Source: Urmitella timonensis (GTDB lineage Bacteria > Actinomycetota > Actinomycetes > Actinomycetales > Actinomycetaceae). Taken from it: a stretch of DNA of 64,000 nucleotides. The notes beneath the pieces are model-generated. The model was given only the letters and a program-made list of their open reading frames with translations. It had not been told where the DNA came from and ran no database searches. The position numbers and the translations under genes are program-made. The DNA lies in contig FQLW01000006.1 of NCBI GenBank assembly GCA_900120415.1, forward strand, positions 124,001-188,000, given 5' to 3'. How positions within the stretch are numbered: position 1 is the stretch's first letter; each line of letters opens with the position of its first letter. Shown piece by piece: positions 34,397 through 42,210 of the stretch.

Positions 34397-34733
34397 ATCT
34401 TTTTTATTGCTGACTGTTCCACTTTTTGCAGATATTTTGCGCTGCGAGCTGCTCTTTGGGGCTAGCTAAATCGGCTACCTTTCACCTTTCCCTTTCAACT
34501 ATGATTCCCACTTACTAGGATTATTCCCCTGCAATTCCTCCTAGGAAGTGAGCTTGCTTACCTACCGGGATTCTTTTTCGTCTCCGACTAAGGTAACTGT
34601 TAAAGTAGTAGCCGGACTTTAGCCCCGGTCGGCTTTAGTCTTGCCGGTTTCTTGCCAGCGTGCCCCACACGCCAGTCCGATTCCGGCTCAGCCCTCTGGA
34701 CCGAATATTGGATAACTCATAGGCAGTGAAACA
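34397..34733. other. Spacer with rpsT promoter region and structured leader
   Basis: 337 bp without a gene. One stretch near 34408-34427 (CCACTTTTTGCAGAT) resembles a single unit of the 23-bp repeats at 10-12 kb. A possible -10 (TTAAAGT) lies near 34600, followed by a G+C-rich segment with long-range pairing (34610-34688). Confidence 0.5.
34610..34688 (+). promoter_or_regulatory. Probable structured 5' leader of rpsT
   Basis: AGCCGG (34610-34615) can pair with CCGGCT (34683-34688), enclosing a hairpin GCGTG/CACGC with loop CCCCA (34658-34672) and further G+C-rich segments. It ends 45 nt ahead of the TTG start of rpsT. S20 represses its own translation in E. coli; whether this leader is the target is inference. 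Confidence 0.4.
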
Positions 34734-35000
34734 TTGGCAAATATTAAGTCTCAGAAAAAACGTATTCGTACGAACGAAAAGCGCCGTTTGCGTAACCGCT
34801 CGGTAAAATCCGAGCTAAAGACGCTGGTACGGCGTACCCGCGAAGCGGTGGCAGCTGGGGATGCTCAGCTAGCACAATCGGAATTGCAGCTGGCCAGTCG
34901 AAAGCTGGATCGCGCCGCGCAAAAGAAGATTATTCACCGCAACCAGGCGGCTAACCGCAAGTCAAAACTGGCGAAACTGGTTAATACCCTAGAAAAGTAG
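34734..35000 (+). CDS. rpsT: 30S ribosomal protein S20
   Basis: An 88-aa basic helical protein that binds the 16S rRNA 5' domain; it begins [20 protein letters not shown], the standard S20 N-terminus. The start codon is TTG with only weak Shine-Dalgarno complementarity (AGGCAGTG). E. coli rpsT also starts with UUG, and the weak start is part of its autoregulation, so the same may hold here. A strong terminator follows 47 bp after the stop. Confidence 0.97.
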   Translation: MANIKSQKKRIRTNEKRRLRNRSVKSELKTLVRRTREAVAAGDAQLAQSELQLASRKLDRAAQKKIIHRNQAANRKSKLAKLVNTLEK

Positions 35001-35047
35001 TTTTCTAGCATATCCAGTGGTCAGTTATTCTGATGGCTGCGTATTAC

Positions 35048-35083
35048 AAAAAATATCTCACTGCTCGCAGTGGGATATTTTTT
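35048..35083 (+). terminator. Intrinsic terminator of rpsT
   Basis: AAAAAATATCTCACTG and CAGTGGGATATTTTTT form a 16-bp stem with one wobble around the loop CTCG, ending in a T run. The A run on the other side would make it work in both directions. Confidence 0.9.
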
Positions 35084-35157
35084 ATTTCCCCCCTGCCTAT
35101 CCCCCTAAATCCGGTAATACCTTTGCCCTTATCTCGGCTTTTGTTTAGGGTAGAGCC

Positions 35158-35988
35158 GTGGCTAGTGATAGTAAAACAGCGCAGATACCTCCTGTCCCCT
35201 GGGATAGTTTTGTAGCTATCGGTGATTCTTTCACCGAGGGTATGACCGATACCTTAGACGAAAGCAGCAATGACCCTATCTATATTGGTTGGGCAGACCG
35301 TCTAGCCTTCGAGCTGTCCCAGCGCCGGATTAGCGACGGTAAACAACCTCTCAAATATGCCAATTTAGCTATTCGAGGACGTTTAATAAAACAGATTTAC
35401 CGGGAACAGTTCGCTGCTGCATTAGCTATGAAACCGGATTTAATCTCTATTATTGCCGGGGGAAATGATTTAATAAGACCCGGATGCTCCCCGGATCAGA
35501 TTACGAGTCTGCTAGAGAAAATGGTGATGCAAGCCCGTGCGCAAGGAGTAGAGGTTTTGCTTTGCGCCAACTACGACCCTAAACATTCTCCCCTTCTTGG
35601 GTTATCTCGGATGGCGATTGCCGTTTTTAACTCGAATCTTTGGGCTATAGCTCGGCGTTATAACTGCTACGTAATGGATTTGTGGGGATTGCGCTCGCTT
35701 AGAGATACTTCTCTTTGGGCTCCAGATCATCTACATTTAACCAATCAGGGACACAAAATAGTCATGAATGCAGCGCTGCAAGGACTGGGACAGCCAGTAG
35801 TGGACTCTGACTATCAAAAACCGGCTCTAGCAAATAAAGACCGTTACCGGGCAGCTGAGAATCTTGTTTGGGCTAGGGAGCACCTGTGGCCGTGGGTGAA
35901 ACGACATTCTCAAGGACGCTCTTCCGGAGACGGTCGCACCCCTAAATACCCGCAGCTTATTGCGGTAACCGAAAACTTTTTACCCTAG
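35158..35988 (+). CDS. SGNH/GDSL-family hydrolase
   Basis: This 276-aa protein of the SGNH fold has the nucleophile block AIGDSFTEGM (S24), block II Gly in NLAIRGR, block III GGNDLIRP (Asn) and the catalytic pair in APDHLHLT (Asp, His). No signal peptide or membrane segment is visible, so it is probably a cytosolic esterase or lipase; the substrate is unknown. The start is GTG at 35158, 75 bp past the rpsT terminator. A CTTCCG/CGGAAG hairpin at 36023-36038 follows its stop. Confidence 0.9.
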   Translation: MASDSKTAQIPPVPWDSFVAIGDSFTEGMTDTLDESSNDPIYIGWADRLAFELSQRRISDGKQPLKYANLAIRGRLIKQIYREQFAAALAMKPDLISIIAGGNDLIRPGCSPDQITSLLEKMVMQARAQGVEVLLCANYDPKHSPLLGLSRMAIAVFNSNLWAIARRYNCYVMDLWGLRSLRDTSLWAPDHLHLTNQGHKIVMNAALQGLGQPVVDSDYQKPALANKDRYRAAENLVWAREHLWPWVKRHSQGRSSGDGRTPKYPQLIAVTENFLP

Positions 35989-36051
35989 TTCGCTCCGTCT
36001 CCTCTTCACCTAGAGGACGTAGCTTCCGTGAGCGGAAGTGGCGATGCCTCC

Positions 36052-36057
36052 TATAAT
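36052..36057 (+). promoter_or_regulatory. Consensus -10 box of msrA (leaderless promoter)
   Basis: A perfect TATAAT ends 7 nt before the msrA ATG at 36065. With the usual -10 to start distance, transcription would begin at or one base from the ATG, giving a leaderless mRNA. No good -35 is visible. Confidence 0.6.
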
Positions 36058-36064
36058 TGGCGGT

Positions 36065-36586
36065 ATGGAAACTATCGAAACCACTTATTTTGCTATGGGA
36101 TGCTTTTGGGGAGCCGAGCGCCTTTTTGCCCAGATTTCCGGGGTTACCCGCACCGAAGTTGGCTATATGGGGGGACATACTGACAATCCCAGTTATCAGC
36201 AGGTTTGCACCGATACTACCGGTCATGCCGAAACAGTTCGGGTTGATTTTGACCCGCAGCAAATCAGTTACCGTCAGCTACTGGAAACATTTTTCTCCCA
36301 CCATAATCCCACTACTCTAAATCGCCAGGGAGCAGATATTGGTTCACAATACCGCTCTCAGATTTTCCCGACTACGGTGGATCAAGAAAAGACAGCACAA
36401 GCAGTTATTTTGGAGCTTTCACCGCAAATCCAGAGTCTTTACGGAGCGGCTCCGGTTACCGAGATTTCTTCTGCCGCCCATCTTCCCCCGTTTTATCCCG
36501 CTGAGGACTATCATCAACGTTACCTTGAGAAAAATCCTCAAGGCTACTGCTCCATTAGAGATAATGGGCTAATGAAATGCAACTAA
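36065..36586 (+). CDS. msrA: Peptide-methionine (S)-S-oxide reductase
   Basis: MsrA repairs the S form of methionine sulfoxide. The 173-aa protein has the catalytic AMGCFWGAE (C13), then GYMGGHTDNPSY, HAETVRVDFDP and FFSHHNPTT. The ATG at 36065 is preferred over GTG 36038 and ATG 36044 because of the family N-terminus and the TATAAT just upstream. It overlaps the next gene by 10 bp. Confidence 0.95.
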   Translation: METIETTYFAMGCFWGAERLFAQISGVTRTEVGYMGGHTDNPSYQQVCTDTTGHAETVRVDFDPQQISYRQLLETFFSHHNPTTLNRQGADIGSQYRSQIFPTTVDQEKTAQAVILELSPQIQSLYGAAPVTEISSAAHLPPFYPAEDYHQRYLEKNPQGYCSIRDNGLMKCN

Positions 36587-37104
36587 ACTCCTTGCAGGTA
36601 GAGGTAATTTTAGGAGATATTACTACCCTAGAGGTAGACGTTATCGTGAATGCGGCTAATACTTCTCTTTTAGGAGGAGGGGGCGTTGATGGCGCTATTC
36701 ACCGCGCCGCGGGCTCTGATTTGCTCCAAGAATGCCGCACTTTGGGCGGGGCACGCACCGGCCAAGCCAAGATTACCGGGGGATATAACCTGCCCGCCAA
36801 GCACGTTATTCACACCCCAGGTCCCATCTGGCGAGGAGGGAGAAGCGGTGAAACTGCACTTTTAGCTGCTTCTTGGCGAAATAGTCTACATCTGGCAGCT
36901 GAAAATAATTGTCACTCGATTGCGTTTCCCTCTATTTCCACCGGCGTTTTCCGTTTCCCTATCGCCGAAGCTGCCCAGATAGCTCTGGGTGAAATAAAAG
37001 AATTCGCCGCCTCTCCCTCTGCCTTAAAATCGGTAATTATCTGTTGCTTTAGCTCCAAAGACCAGCAAGTCTACCAGCACGCCTTAAAAGCCATCGCCAA
37101 CTAG
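36577..37104 (+). CDS. Macrodomain protein, O-acetyl-ADP-ribose deacetylase (YmdB/MacroD type)
   Basis: This 175-aa single macrodomain has DIIVNAAN-like VDVIVNAANTSLLGGGGVDG, with the MacroD-specific GGVDGAIH, GQAKITGGYNLP and SISTGVFRFP. MacroD-type enzymes remove ADP-ribose from acidic residues and hydrolyse O-acetyl-ADP-ribose. Its start lies inside msrA (10-bp overlap), so translation is coupled to the repair enzyme. This suggests a shared stress role, though the link is only by position. Confidence 0.94.
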   Translation: MQLNSLQVEVILGDITTLEVDVIVNAANTSLLGGGGVDGAIHRAAGSDLLQECRTLGGARTGQAKITGGYNLPAKHVIHTPGPIWRGGRSGETALLAASWRNSLHLAAENNCHSIAFPSISTGVFRFPIAEAAQIALGEIKEFAASPSALKSVIICCFSSKDQQVYQHALKAIAN

Positions 37105-37174
37105 CAGCAGACTTATTTGCGGTAAAGGTAAAAGTCCCCCGCGAAGGCGAGTTTATGCGCGGGAAGGAACATAT

Positions 37175-37282
37175 GCGCGGAGAAGAGATTTTTCCTCCCG
37201 CCCAAGAATTTGGAAAACGTAGCGACGTTTTCCAAATTCTTATGCCCACCGCACCCACTCGGATAAAATCTCTCCCCCGCGC
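37175..37282. repeat. Nested palindromic element, copy C
   Basis: Same orientation as copy B. The inner arms AAGAATTTGGAAAACGT (37204-37220) and ACGTTTTCCAAATTCTT (37225-37241) match perfectly with loop AGCG. Relative to copies A and B, a C-to-T change in one arm is matched by G-to-A in the other, so pairing is kept. The outer arms carry GAGATTTT/AAAATCTC (37185-37192, 37265-37272). Confidence 0.85.
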
Positions 37283-37474
37283 GCTTCCAGTAAGCGTTCT
37301 CGCAGCCTCAATGCCCGCAGACTTACAGATTTCATCATCTGAATACTGAATGTCCTAAAACGACAGTAGAGATGCAGAGTCTGTCTAGTCGAAGTCAAGC
37401 TCCTCCCAGGAGTAAAGAATGACGCCGGTCGACTTGAGGGGAATCTGACTAAAAATCCTAAATTCGCATACCAG

Positions 37475-37580
37475 GTGCGGGGGCGGATTTATGCCGAGCA
37501 GGTTAGGCGGGCGTAAAACTCGTAAAAGACCAGGGTCTTTTACGAGTTTTTGGGCAGGAGGCGAAATCCGCCCCCGCGCC
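37475..37580. repeat. Nested palindromic element, copy D (same layout, different stems)
   Basis: The outer arms GCGGGGGCGGATTT (37477-37490) and AAATCCGCCCCCGC (37564-37577) are perfect, 14 bp. The inner arms AAAACTCGTAAAAGACC (37515-37531) and its complement (37534-37550) are perfect, 17 bp. Spacers ATGCCGAGCAGG and TGGGCAGGAGG match those of the other copies, but the inner stem sequence is unrelated to theirs. Confidence 0.85.
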
Positions 37581-37738
37581 TAACCACGTACCCAATTCCG
37601 CGGGCTTGGGCGGGAGGAAAAATCTCTTCCCCGCGTATCCCCGGAAATTCCGGGAGTTAAGGTAGCACTCCGTTCAGTTTTCAAACGGTGACCCGAACAT
37701 AAAAAGTAATAACCCTTAGGAGGGCATCAGCCAAAGTA

Positions 37739-37775
37739 ATAGGGCTTGGACGAGATTTTCTCGTCCAAGCCCTAT
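37739..37775 (-). terminator. Perfect 17-bp palindrome, probable terminator of the surface protein gene
   Basis: ATAGGGCTTGGACGAGA pairs perfectly with TCTCGTCCAAGCCCTAT around a 3-nt loop, 58 bp past the surface protein stop. A short ATTACTTT follows on the minus strand, so the T run is imperfect. It may serve both convergent genes. Confidence 0.6.
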
Positions 37776-37832
37776 GGATTGCCAGATGATTACAAGGTCA
37801 ATAAATCATCGAAAATCGCTTAAGCGCAGCCC

Positions 37833-38585
37833 TTACGCTTTGTGACGGCGCCAGGCAACTACACCAGTACCGCCGGCAACGGAGGCTACTGCTAGTCCAG
37901 CTAGAGAAGCAGCAACCGCACCGGTGCTAGCCAGGTTTCCTTTGCTCTGCTTAGCCGGTTTAGCGACTGGCTTATTTGCAGATTTCTTGGTGTCGGCGAC
38001 AGCAACCGCAGTCCCTTTTTCGGATTTACCGGGCTTTACCTGAGGTTTCGCGGGTTTCTCTGCCGGTTTGGAGGGGGTAGCTTTGCAGCCGTGAGCCTTG
38101 TTATAGGCGGCAGGATCAGCGTCCTGAATCTTCTTTAGAGCCGGATAGACATAGTTTTTAACAGTGCCTTCCTGAATATCAGAGTATCCTTTCGCTTCCT
38201 TGTATTTCGCAGTGGCACTCTTCAAAGTGGCAGCTGCTTTAGTTAAATCGGCGTTAGCATCATCGAGAGCTTTCTTCTTAGTAGCATCTCCTTCGGGAGC
38301 AGCTTGGGTCTTGCTCTCGTCGAAAGCTTTCTTAGCGGCAGCAACCTTAGCTTTAGCGGCTTTTACATCAGCTTCGGCTTTTTTCATAGCATCATCAGCC
38401 TGGTTGGTTGTCAGCTGCAGTTCAGTGAGCTTACCGTTTTCATTGGCATAGTGAATCTCTGCCTGTTCGAGAGCATCTACCCAGCAAGCGGGGGTTGTGT
38501 CAGCTGCGAAGGCAGCCGGGGCGAACCCGAAAGTCAGACCGGCTACGAAAACGCCAGCTGCAGTTTTTTTGACAAGATTTTTCAT
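37833..38585 (-). CDS. Sortase-anchored helical surface protein (LAxTG)
   Basis: This 250-aa secreted wall protein has a signal peptide at residues 1-27 (MKNLVKKTAAGVFVAGLTFG, then APAAFA-A), an all-helical, Lys/Ala-rich coiled-coil region (about 36-165) bracketed by two cysteines (C34, C167) that could form a disulfide, and a Pro/Lys-rich wall-spanning linker. The C-terminal sorting signal is LASTG (218-222), a hydrophobic stretch and RRHKA. No known adhesin family is recognised. The ATG has AGGAG 7 nt upstream. The promoter has a perfect TTGACA followed by a run of nine G, which suggests phase-variable expression. Confidence 0.88.
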   Translation of the reverse strand: MKNLVKKTAAGVFVAGLTFGFAPAAFAADTTPACWVDALEQAEIHYANENGKLTELQLTTNQADDAMKKAEADVKAAKAKVAAAKKAFDESKTQAAPEGDATKKKALDDANADLTKAAATLKSATAKYKEAKGYSDIQEGTVKNYVYPALKKIQDADPAAYNKAHGCKATPSKPAEKPAKPQVKPGKSEKGTAVAVADTKKSANKPVAKPAKQSKGNLASTGAVAASLAGLAVASVAGGTGVVAWRRHKA

Positions 38586-38621
38586 TTTAATACTCCTACA
38601 AGTACTTCTGACAGGAACAAT

Positions 38622-38651
38622 GCAAAATTATTACCCCCCCCCGCTTGTCAA
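38622..38651 (-). promoter_or_regulatory. Promoter of the surface protein gene with G9 tract in the spacer
   Basis: On the minus strand: TTGACA (38651-38646), AGC, nine G (38642-38634), then TAATAATTTTG. The gap from TTGACA to TAATAA is 12 bp, and to the shifted hexamer TAATTT it is 15 bp, both shorter than the optimal 16-18. Gain of a few G would bring the boxes to a normal distance. Confidence 0.65.
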
Positions 38652-38728
38652 GCTCAGTTCAAGAAATGAACTTTTTCAGCATCCAGATTTTTTTATTAAT
38701 TCGACTTAAAAGGGCAAAAATAGTATTT

Positions 38729-38780
38729 GTAAAAATAAAAAAAGTGGCTCTGCCAGCAAAAACTTCTGACAGAGCCACTT
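38729..38780 (-). terminator. Intrinsic terminator of gatCAB
   Basis: On the minus strand AAGTGGCTCTGTCAG pairs with CTGGCAGAGCCACTT (15 bp, one wobble; + strand 38742-38756 and 38766-38780) around a 9-nt loop. It is followed by TTTTTTTATTTTT, 69 bp after the gatB stop. Confidence 0.92.
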
Positions 38781-38848
38781 GATAGCACTTGCAGCAACTA
38801 TTAAATATAGAACAAGAGGTAATTAGTCACATTAGTAACATTGTCTGA

Positions 38849-40345
38849 TTAGCCGTTGATTTGCTTGAGGATCATCTCGCGGGTTTCCCCGGCATCTGCC
38901 TGCCCCTTGGTGGCACGCATGACCCCACCCATGAGGGCGCCAATCGCCTTGACTTTCCCGGCTTTTATTTGTTCCACAACTTTCGGATTATCCGCAATTA
39001 CCTGGGCGACTGCCGCTTGCAGCGCGGCCGTATCTCGCACGATTTCCAATCCCCGAGCGTGCATTACCTCTGCGGGAGTGCCTTCACCATCGAGAACCCC
39101 GGCAATCACTTTCCGAGCCACCTTATCGTTAAGTTTGCCCTGGTCTACCAGGTCTTGTAGCTGCGCCACATCGGAGGGAGTAGCCGAAACCTCAGTTAAA
39201 TCCAGATTCTTTTCTTTAGCGATTCGGGAAATCTCCCCCATCCACCATTTACGTGCCGCCTGGGGCGCGGCTCCTGCCGCGACCGTGGCCTCGATAATAT
39301 CCAAAGCGTCCGCATTTACCACGTCCCGCATTTCCATATCAGAAAACCCGTATTCTTTACGTAGTCGGCGGCGCCGGGCTACCGGCAGTTCCGGCAGGTT
39401 AGCGCGCAGCTGTTCCACCCATTCTTTCGCGGGAGCTACCGGCACTAAATCCGGTTCCGGGAAATAGCGGTAATCTTCGGCGTCAGATTTTTCCCGCCCC
39501 GAAGAAGTGGTAGCAGTATCTTCATGCCAGTGACGAGTTTCTTGGATAACTTTGCCACCTTCAGAAAGAATCTTGGCTTGGCGGCGAATCTCAAAAGTAA
39601 CCGTCTTTTCAATGGCTTTAAACGAGTTCACATTCTTAGTTTCAGTGCGGGTTCCCAAGGGCGCATCCGGATTAGCACGCAAAGATACGTTCACATCAGC
39701 GCGCACGTTCCCTCGTTCCATCCGTGCCTCGGAAACCTCCAGAGCTCGGAAAATATCGCGCAAAGTACGCACATAGGCGGCGGCTACCTCGGGAGCGCGA
39801 GCCCCCGCGCCCTCAATAGGGCGAGTAACGATTTCAACTAGAGGAACCCCAGCGCGGTTGTAGTCCACCAGGGAATAAGCAGCCCCTTGAATGCGACCAG
39901 CGTCTCCCCCGATATGGGTGTTCTTACCGGCGTCCTCTTCCATATGGGCGCGTTCAATATTTACCCGGAAGATTTCCCCATCGTCTAGCTCTACATCTAC
40001 ATAGCCATCATGGGCGATAGGTTCATCATATTGGGAAATCTGGTAGGCCTTTGCCAGGTCGGGATAGAAATAATTCTTGCGAGAAAACCGGCAGTAAGGA
40101 GCTATTTCACAATTAAGGGCAAGTCCGATTTTGATTGCATATTCAACTGCGCGCTGGTTGGTTACCGGCAAAGATCCAGGCAATCCCACTGAAACTGGGG
40201 TTACCCGAGTGTTGGGTTCTCCCAGTGAAGAGTTCGGGGCGCTATCAAACATTTTGGTTTCAGTACCCAGCTCGACGTGGACTTCCATGCCCAAGACCGG
40301 ATCGAATTTAGATACCGCATCTTCGTATTTCATTAAATCGCTCAT
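38849..40345 (-). CDS. gatB: Asp-tRNA(Asn)/Glu-tRNA(Gln) amidotransferase subunit B
   Basis: GatB binds the mischarged tRNA and phosphorylates its acyl group before GatA-derived ammonia is added. The 498-aa protein shows [35 protein letters not shown], the zinc-less central part, and the C-terminal YqeY/helical domain ([15 protein letters not shown]). The operon gatC-gatA-gatB has 2- and 10-bp gaps. A strong terminator follows. Confidence 0.97.
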   Translation of the reverse strand: MSDLMKYEDAVSKFDPVLGMEVHVELGTETKMFDSAPNSSLGEPNTRVTPVSVGLPGSLPVTNQRAVEYAIKIGLALNCEIAPYCRFSRKNYFYPDLAKAYQISQYDEPIAHDGYVDVELDDGEIFRVNIERAHMEEDAGKNTHIGGDAGRIQGAAYSLVDYNRAGVPLVEIVTRPIEGAGARAPEVAAAYVRTLRDIFRALEVSEARMERGNVRADVNVSLRANPDAPLGTRTETKNVNSFKAIEKTVTFEIRRQAKILSEGGKVIQETRHWHEDTATTSSGREKSDAEDYRYFPEPDLVPVAPAKEWVEQLRANLPELPVARRRRLRKEYGFSDMEMRDVVNADALDIIEATVAAGAAPQAARKWWMGEISRIAKEKNLDLTEVSATPSDVAQLQDLVDQGKLNDKVARKVIAGVLDGEGTPAEVMHARGLEIVRDTAALQAAVAQVIADNPKVVEQIKAGKVKAIGALMGGVMRATKGQADAGETREMILKQING

Positions 40346-40355
40346 TGCTTCTCCT

Positions 40356-41849
40356 CTATTTCACCGGGCAAGCAGCCGGAACATCGGTGCCGCAAGCCTC
40401 AACTGCTGCCTGGGCTACCTGATACATGAGGGCATCGGCGCGTTGGGGCGCCATTACCTGGAAACCAATCGGCAGTCCTTGATGGTCAAGCCCAATCGGA
40501 ACACTGATTGCGGGGATTCCTGCCAGATTCGCCGGAATAGTTGCGATATCACAATTGTACATAGTTAAGGGGTCAGAAATCTTTTCCCCCAGCTTAAAAG
40601 CAACAGTGGGCGAAGTAGGCAAAACCAAGGCATCTACCTTAGAAAACGCCCGGTTATAGTCTTCTTGTACCAAGGTTCGAACCTTTTGGGCACTGCCATA
40701 ATAAGCGTCAAAATATCCGGCAGATAAAACGTGGGTACCCAAAATAATTCGACGTTTCACCTCTGCCCCAAAACCGGCTTCCCGGGTAGCGGCCATAACG
40801 GTTTCCGCAGTCACCGGCCCGGTGGTTGGCTCCACCCGAATCCCAAAACGAATCCCGTCAAAACGTGCCAAGTTTGAAGAAACCTCTGCGGGCATAATCA
40901 AGTAATAGGCGGCTAAGGCATATTTGAAAGAAGGCATATCGATTTCGGTAACGCTAGCTCCGCGCTGTTCGAGAGCCGAAACAGTCGTCTGAAAAGCCGC
41001 AGTCACGTCCTCTTCATAGCCATCGCCACTGCCCTGTTTAACTACCCCCAGGCGCAGACCGGATAAATCTGTTTTCCCTTGATACTCTTTCACGGCATCT
41101 AGCAAAGCCGGAACTGGTTCATCTAAAGAAGTAGAGTCAAAGGGGTCATGACCACCCACCAGTTCCTGCAAGGCCGCCGCATCTGCAACCGTGCGGGTAA
41201 CCGGACCGATTTGATCTAACGAGGACGCCATTGCCACCAGACCGTAACGGGAAACCGCACCATAGGTGGGTTTCGCCCCCACTGTGCCAGTTACTGAACC
41301 GGGCTGGCGAATCGAGCCGCCAGTATCGGAACCTAAAGCTAAGGGAACCATAAACGAGGCAACCGCCGCGGCCGAGCCACCGCCGGAACCTCCCGGAATC
41401 CGAGAAGAATCCCAAGGGTTACGGGTAGGGCCGAAGGCAGAATGTTCGGTAGATGAGCCCATGGCAAACTCGTCCATATTGGTTTTACCAATAATCGGTA
41501 GAGCCGCCTCCTTGATTTTGGTAACTACCGTCGCATCATAGGGAGGCTTCCAACCAGCCAAAATCTTTGACGAACAGGTGGTTTCTTGTCCGCGGGTAAC
41601 CATATTGTCTTTCAAAGCAATCGGGACTCCCGCCAGGGGATGCAGTTCTTCCCCGTTCTGGCGAGCCTTGTCCACGCGGCGAGCAGTCTCCAGCGCACCC
41701 TCGGGATCTAAATGCACAAACACGTTTAGCTTCGGGTTTAACTGTTCAATCCGATTCAAGCAAGCCTGGGTTAGCTGCTCGGAGGTCAGCTCCCCAGCGC
41801 GCAGCTTCTCCGCTAGTTGCAGGGCTGAAAGTTTCAAGAAATCTTCCAC
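40356..41849 (-). CDS. gatA: Asp-tRNA(Asn)/Glu-tRNA(Gln) amidotransferase subunit A
   Basis: GatA is the amidase that releases ammonia from glutamine for transamidation. The 497-aa protein has the amidase signature with the Lys-Ser-Ser triad: ALKDNMV (Lys), [10 protein letters not shown] (cis-Ser and Ser nucleophile), and the Gly/Ser-rich [15 protein letters not shown]. It starts 2 bp after the gatC stop. Confidence 0.97.
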   Translation of the reverse strand: MEDFLKLSALQLAEKLRAGELTSEQLTQACLNRIEQLNPKLNVFVHLDPEGALETARRVDKARQNGEELHPLAGVPIALKDNMVTRGQETTCSSKILAGWKPPYDATVVTKIKEAALPIIGKTNMDEFAMGSSTEHSAFGPTRNPWDSSRIPGGSGGGSAAAVASFMVPLALGSDTGGSIRQPGSVTGTVGAKPTYGAVSRYGLVAMASSLDQIGPVTRTVADAAALQELVGGHDPFDSTSLDEPVPALLDAVKEYQGKTDLSGLRLGVVKQGSGDGYEEDVTAAFQTTVSALEQRGASVTEIDMPSFKYALAAYYLIMPAEVSSNLARFDGIRFGIRVEPTTGPVTAETVMAATREAGFGAEVKRRIILGTHVLSAGYFDAYYGSAQKVRTLVQEDYNRAFSKVDALVLPTSPTVAFKLGEKISDPLTMYNCDIATIPANLAGIPAISVPIGLDHQGLPIGFQVMAPQRADALMYQVAQAAVEACGTDVPAACPVK

Positions 41850-41851
41850 GG

Positions 41852-42148
41852 TTACTCCTCCCCAATGATTTGCGGTACGCGGAACTGTCCGTCTTCTGCC
41901 AGAGGAGCTCCTGCCAATAATTCATCCCGATTCAGGCAATCGACCACTACATCAGGGCGTAATACGTTGGTCATTTCAATCGGGTGGGAGGTGGCTTTAG
42001 TATCTGGACCTACTGCCTGAGATACGGTGGCTACCGCGCTAGCTATCTGTTCTAGCTGTCCCGCGAACTGGTCTATTTCTTCTTCAGTGAGTGCGATCCG
42101 AGCCAAAGCGGCTACCCGCACTACCTCATCCCTATCAATCGTAGACAT
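41852..42148 (-). CDS. gatC: Asp-tRNA(Asn)/Glu-tRNA(Gln) amidotransferase subunit C
   Basis: GatC is a small belt protein (98 aa) that wraps GatA and GatB. It has the typical [21 protein letters not shown]-terminus and the [18 protein letters not shown]-terminus. It is the first gene of the gatCAB operon. Confidence 0.95.
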   Translation of the reverse strand: MSTIDRDEVVRVAALARIALTEEEIDQFAGQLEQIASAVATVSQAVGPDTKATSHPIEMTNVLRPDVVVDCLNRDELLAGAPLAEDGQFRVPQIIGEE

Positions 42149-42210
42149 ATTCCCAGTCTAATGCCCAAGACTGTTCCGGTCATATTAGCGCAACGTGCGG
42201 GGCGTTGCGC

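Larger units (their letters stand above)
37105..37832. other. Gene-poor, palindrome-rich spacer between convergent genes
   Basis: 728 bp without a convincing gene. It contains palindromic element C (37175-37282), element D (37475-37580), a detached element end at 37606-37635 that is the inverted copy of the left end of C, and a perfect palindrome at 37739-37775. Like the 3.2-4.7 kb spacer, it lies between the 3' ends of convergent genes. Confidence 0.75.

Noticed and set aside
37049-37349. Open frames across element C
   Set aside because: Same reason: they are translations of a palindrome and overlap the end of the macrodomain gene.
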